This document shows positions 63,474 to 64,000 of a stretch of 64,000 bases of DNA, piece by piece (the stretch's first letter is position 1; each line of letters opens with the position of its first letter). The notes beneath the pieces are model-generated. The model did not search any database, had not been told where the DNA came from, and saw only the letters and a program-made list of their open reading frames with translations. This stretch comes from Paracoccus caeni (lineage in GTDB: Bacteria > Pseudomonadota > Alphaproteobacteria > Rhodobacterales > Rhodobacteraceae). A program made the translations under genes and the position numbers. The DNA lies in assembly GCF_016629665.1 (NCBI RefSeq), contig NZ_JAEPRQ010000003.1, positions 434,001-498,000 of the forward strand, read 5' to 3'.

Positions 63474-63640
63474 GCAGGACCAGCAGGATTTATCCTGCGG
63501 CGGCCCGGCTGCGGCAGAAATAGGGCGTAATCATCCTGTCATATTGAATGCGGCTTGCTGCGGACTTAGATTGTCGCAAAGCAGGGGTCGTGTGTTGCCA
63601 TGTCGGGGCCACGACTTCGGGCAGGAAAGGAATGCATAGC

Positions 63641-64000
63641 ATGAACGAATTTGCTTCTCAGACCTATCCGGTGCTGCCGCTGCGCGACATTGTGGTTTTC
63701 CCCCACATGATCGTGCCGCTGTTCGTGGGCCGCGAAAAATCGGTCCGCGCGCTGGAGACGGTCATGGAATCGGACAGCCCGATTCTTCTGGCCGCGCAAA
63801 AGGACGCATCGGTTGATGAACCGACCGAGGACGGCATCTACCGGACCGGCGTTCTGGCCAATGTGCTGCAATTGTTGAAGCTGCCGGATGGCACCGTGAA
63901 GGTGCTGGTCGAAGGCCGCGAGCGTGTGCAGATCACCGGATTTGTCCCTAATGACGACCATTTCGAGGCTGCGGCCATCGTTCTGGCCGAAACGCCGGGC
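63641..64000 (+). CDS. lon: ATP-dependent Lon protease (5' part, cut by window edge)
   Basis: The frame is open from ATG 63641 to the window end (120 codons). The N-terminal LAN domain shows YPVLPLRDIVVFPHMIVPLF, VGREKSVRALETVMESDSPI, LLAAQKDASVDEPTEDGIYR and TGVLANVLQLLKLPDGTVKV, then EGRERVQITGF. ATG 63641 is chosen over 63632 because AGGAAAGG lies 10 nt upstream. The ATPase and protease domains are beyond the window. It degrades damaged proteins. Confidence 0.96.
   Translation, partial: MNEFASQTYPVLPLRDIVVFPHMIVPLFVGREKSVRALETVMESDSPILLAAQKDASVDEPTEDGIYRTGVLANVLQLLKLPDGTVKVLVEGRERVQITGFVPNDDHFEAAAIVLAETPG

Overview
The window looks like chromosomal DNA of an alphaproteobacterium of the family Rhodobacteraceae, most likely Paracoccus or a close relative. 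The grounds are high-GC coding, a cytochrome aa3 cluster ordered ctaC-ctaB-small orf-ctaG-ctaE with a CtaC closely resembling my recollection of the P. denitrificans protein, and ethylmalonyl-CoA pathway genes (ccr, ecm) transcribed divergently. No database search was possible, so names rest on motifs, family knowledge and gene order.

Region by region. 1-4.2 kb: a circularly permuted ATP-grasp protein (cut by the window edge) and a giant transglutaminase/DUF2126 protein. 4.4-5.0 kb: a small membrane protein overlapping an HTH repressor, with twin palindromes upstream. 5.0-11.5 kb: cobD, YbjN, proC-csaA-D-glycerate dehydrogenase, CsbD behind a general-stress-type promoter, glycerate kinase, CorA-like transporter. 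11.6-13.0 kb: thermolysin-like (M4) protease with its emfourin-type inhibitor gene. 13.1-17.2 kb: ugpBAEC glycerol-3-phosphate importer. 17.4-24.1 kb: YedI/DUF808, topA, dprA, tldD. 24.3-31.8 kb: aa3 oxidase subunits and assembly factors, then SURF1, thrC, an M16 peptidase and a GNAT enzyme. 32-41.3 kb: FAD-linked oxidase, a hypothetical, apt, flavin reductase, GNAT, EcsC, RecD-like helicase, HAAAP permease, gdhA. 41.4-45.9 kb: ccr, ecm and an acyltransferase. 46.0-51.6 kb: rpmE, then the rpsP-(small membrane peptide)-rimM-trmD-rplS cluster, chorismate mutase, twin GNATs and ffh. 51.8-53.9 kb: TonB-C protein, azoR and a divergent LysR regulator. 61.1-64 kb: tRNA-Asn, an MBL hydrolase, an EnvZ-type kinase and the start of lon.

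The accessory part is a roughly 7 kb, visibly AT-richer genomic island (about 54147-61099) inserted at the 3' end of tRNA-Asn(GTT). It is bounded by a perfect 23-bp direct repeat. It carries a tyrosine integrase, a serine resolvase, a ribbon-helix-helix protein, an HUH (HCH...YxxK) Rep-like protein and a two-gene cassette that I identify as a Hachiman anti-phage system: HamA (DUF1837, PD-(D/E)XK-type nuclease) and HamB (SF2 helicase). Paired AGTAGGCC repeats with 12-bp spacing sit just inside both ends and look like integrase arm-binding sites.

The core genes form coherent units: respiration (cta genes, SURF1), C2/C4 carbon assimilation (ccr, ecm), glycerate metabolism (dehydrogenase, kinase), translation (rps/rpl/trm/rim, ffh) and DNA handling (topA, dprA). 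Besides the defence island, the less expected items are a 50-residue membrane peptide between rpsP and rimM, several intergenic operator-like palindromes and a phased 11-bp repeat array.
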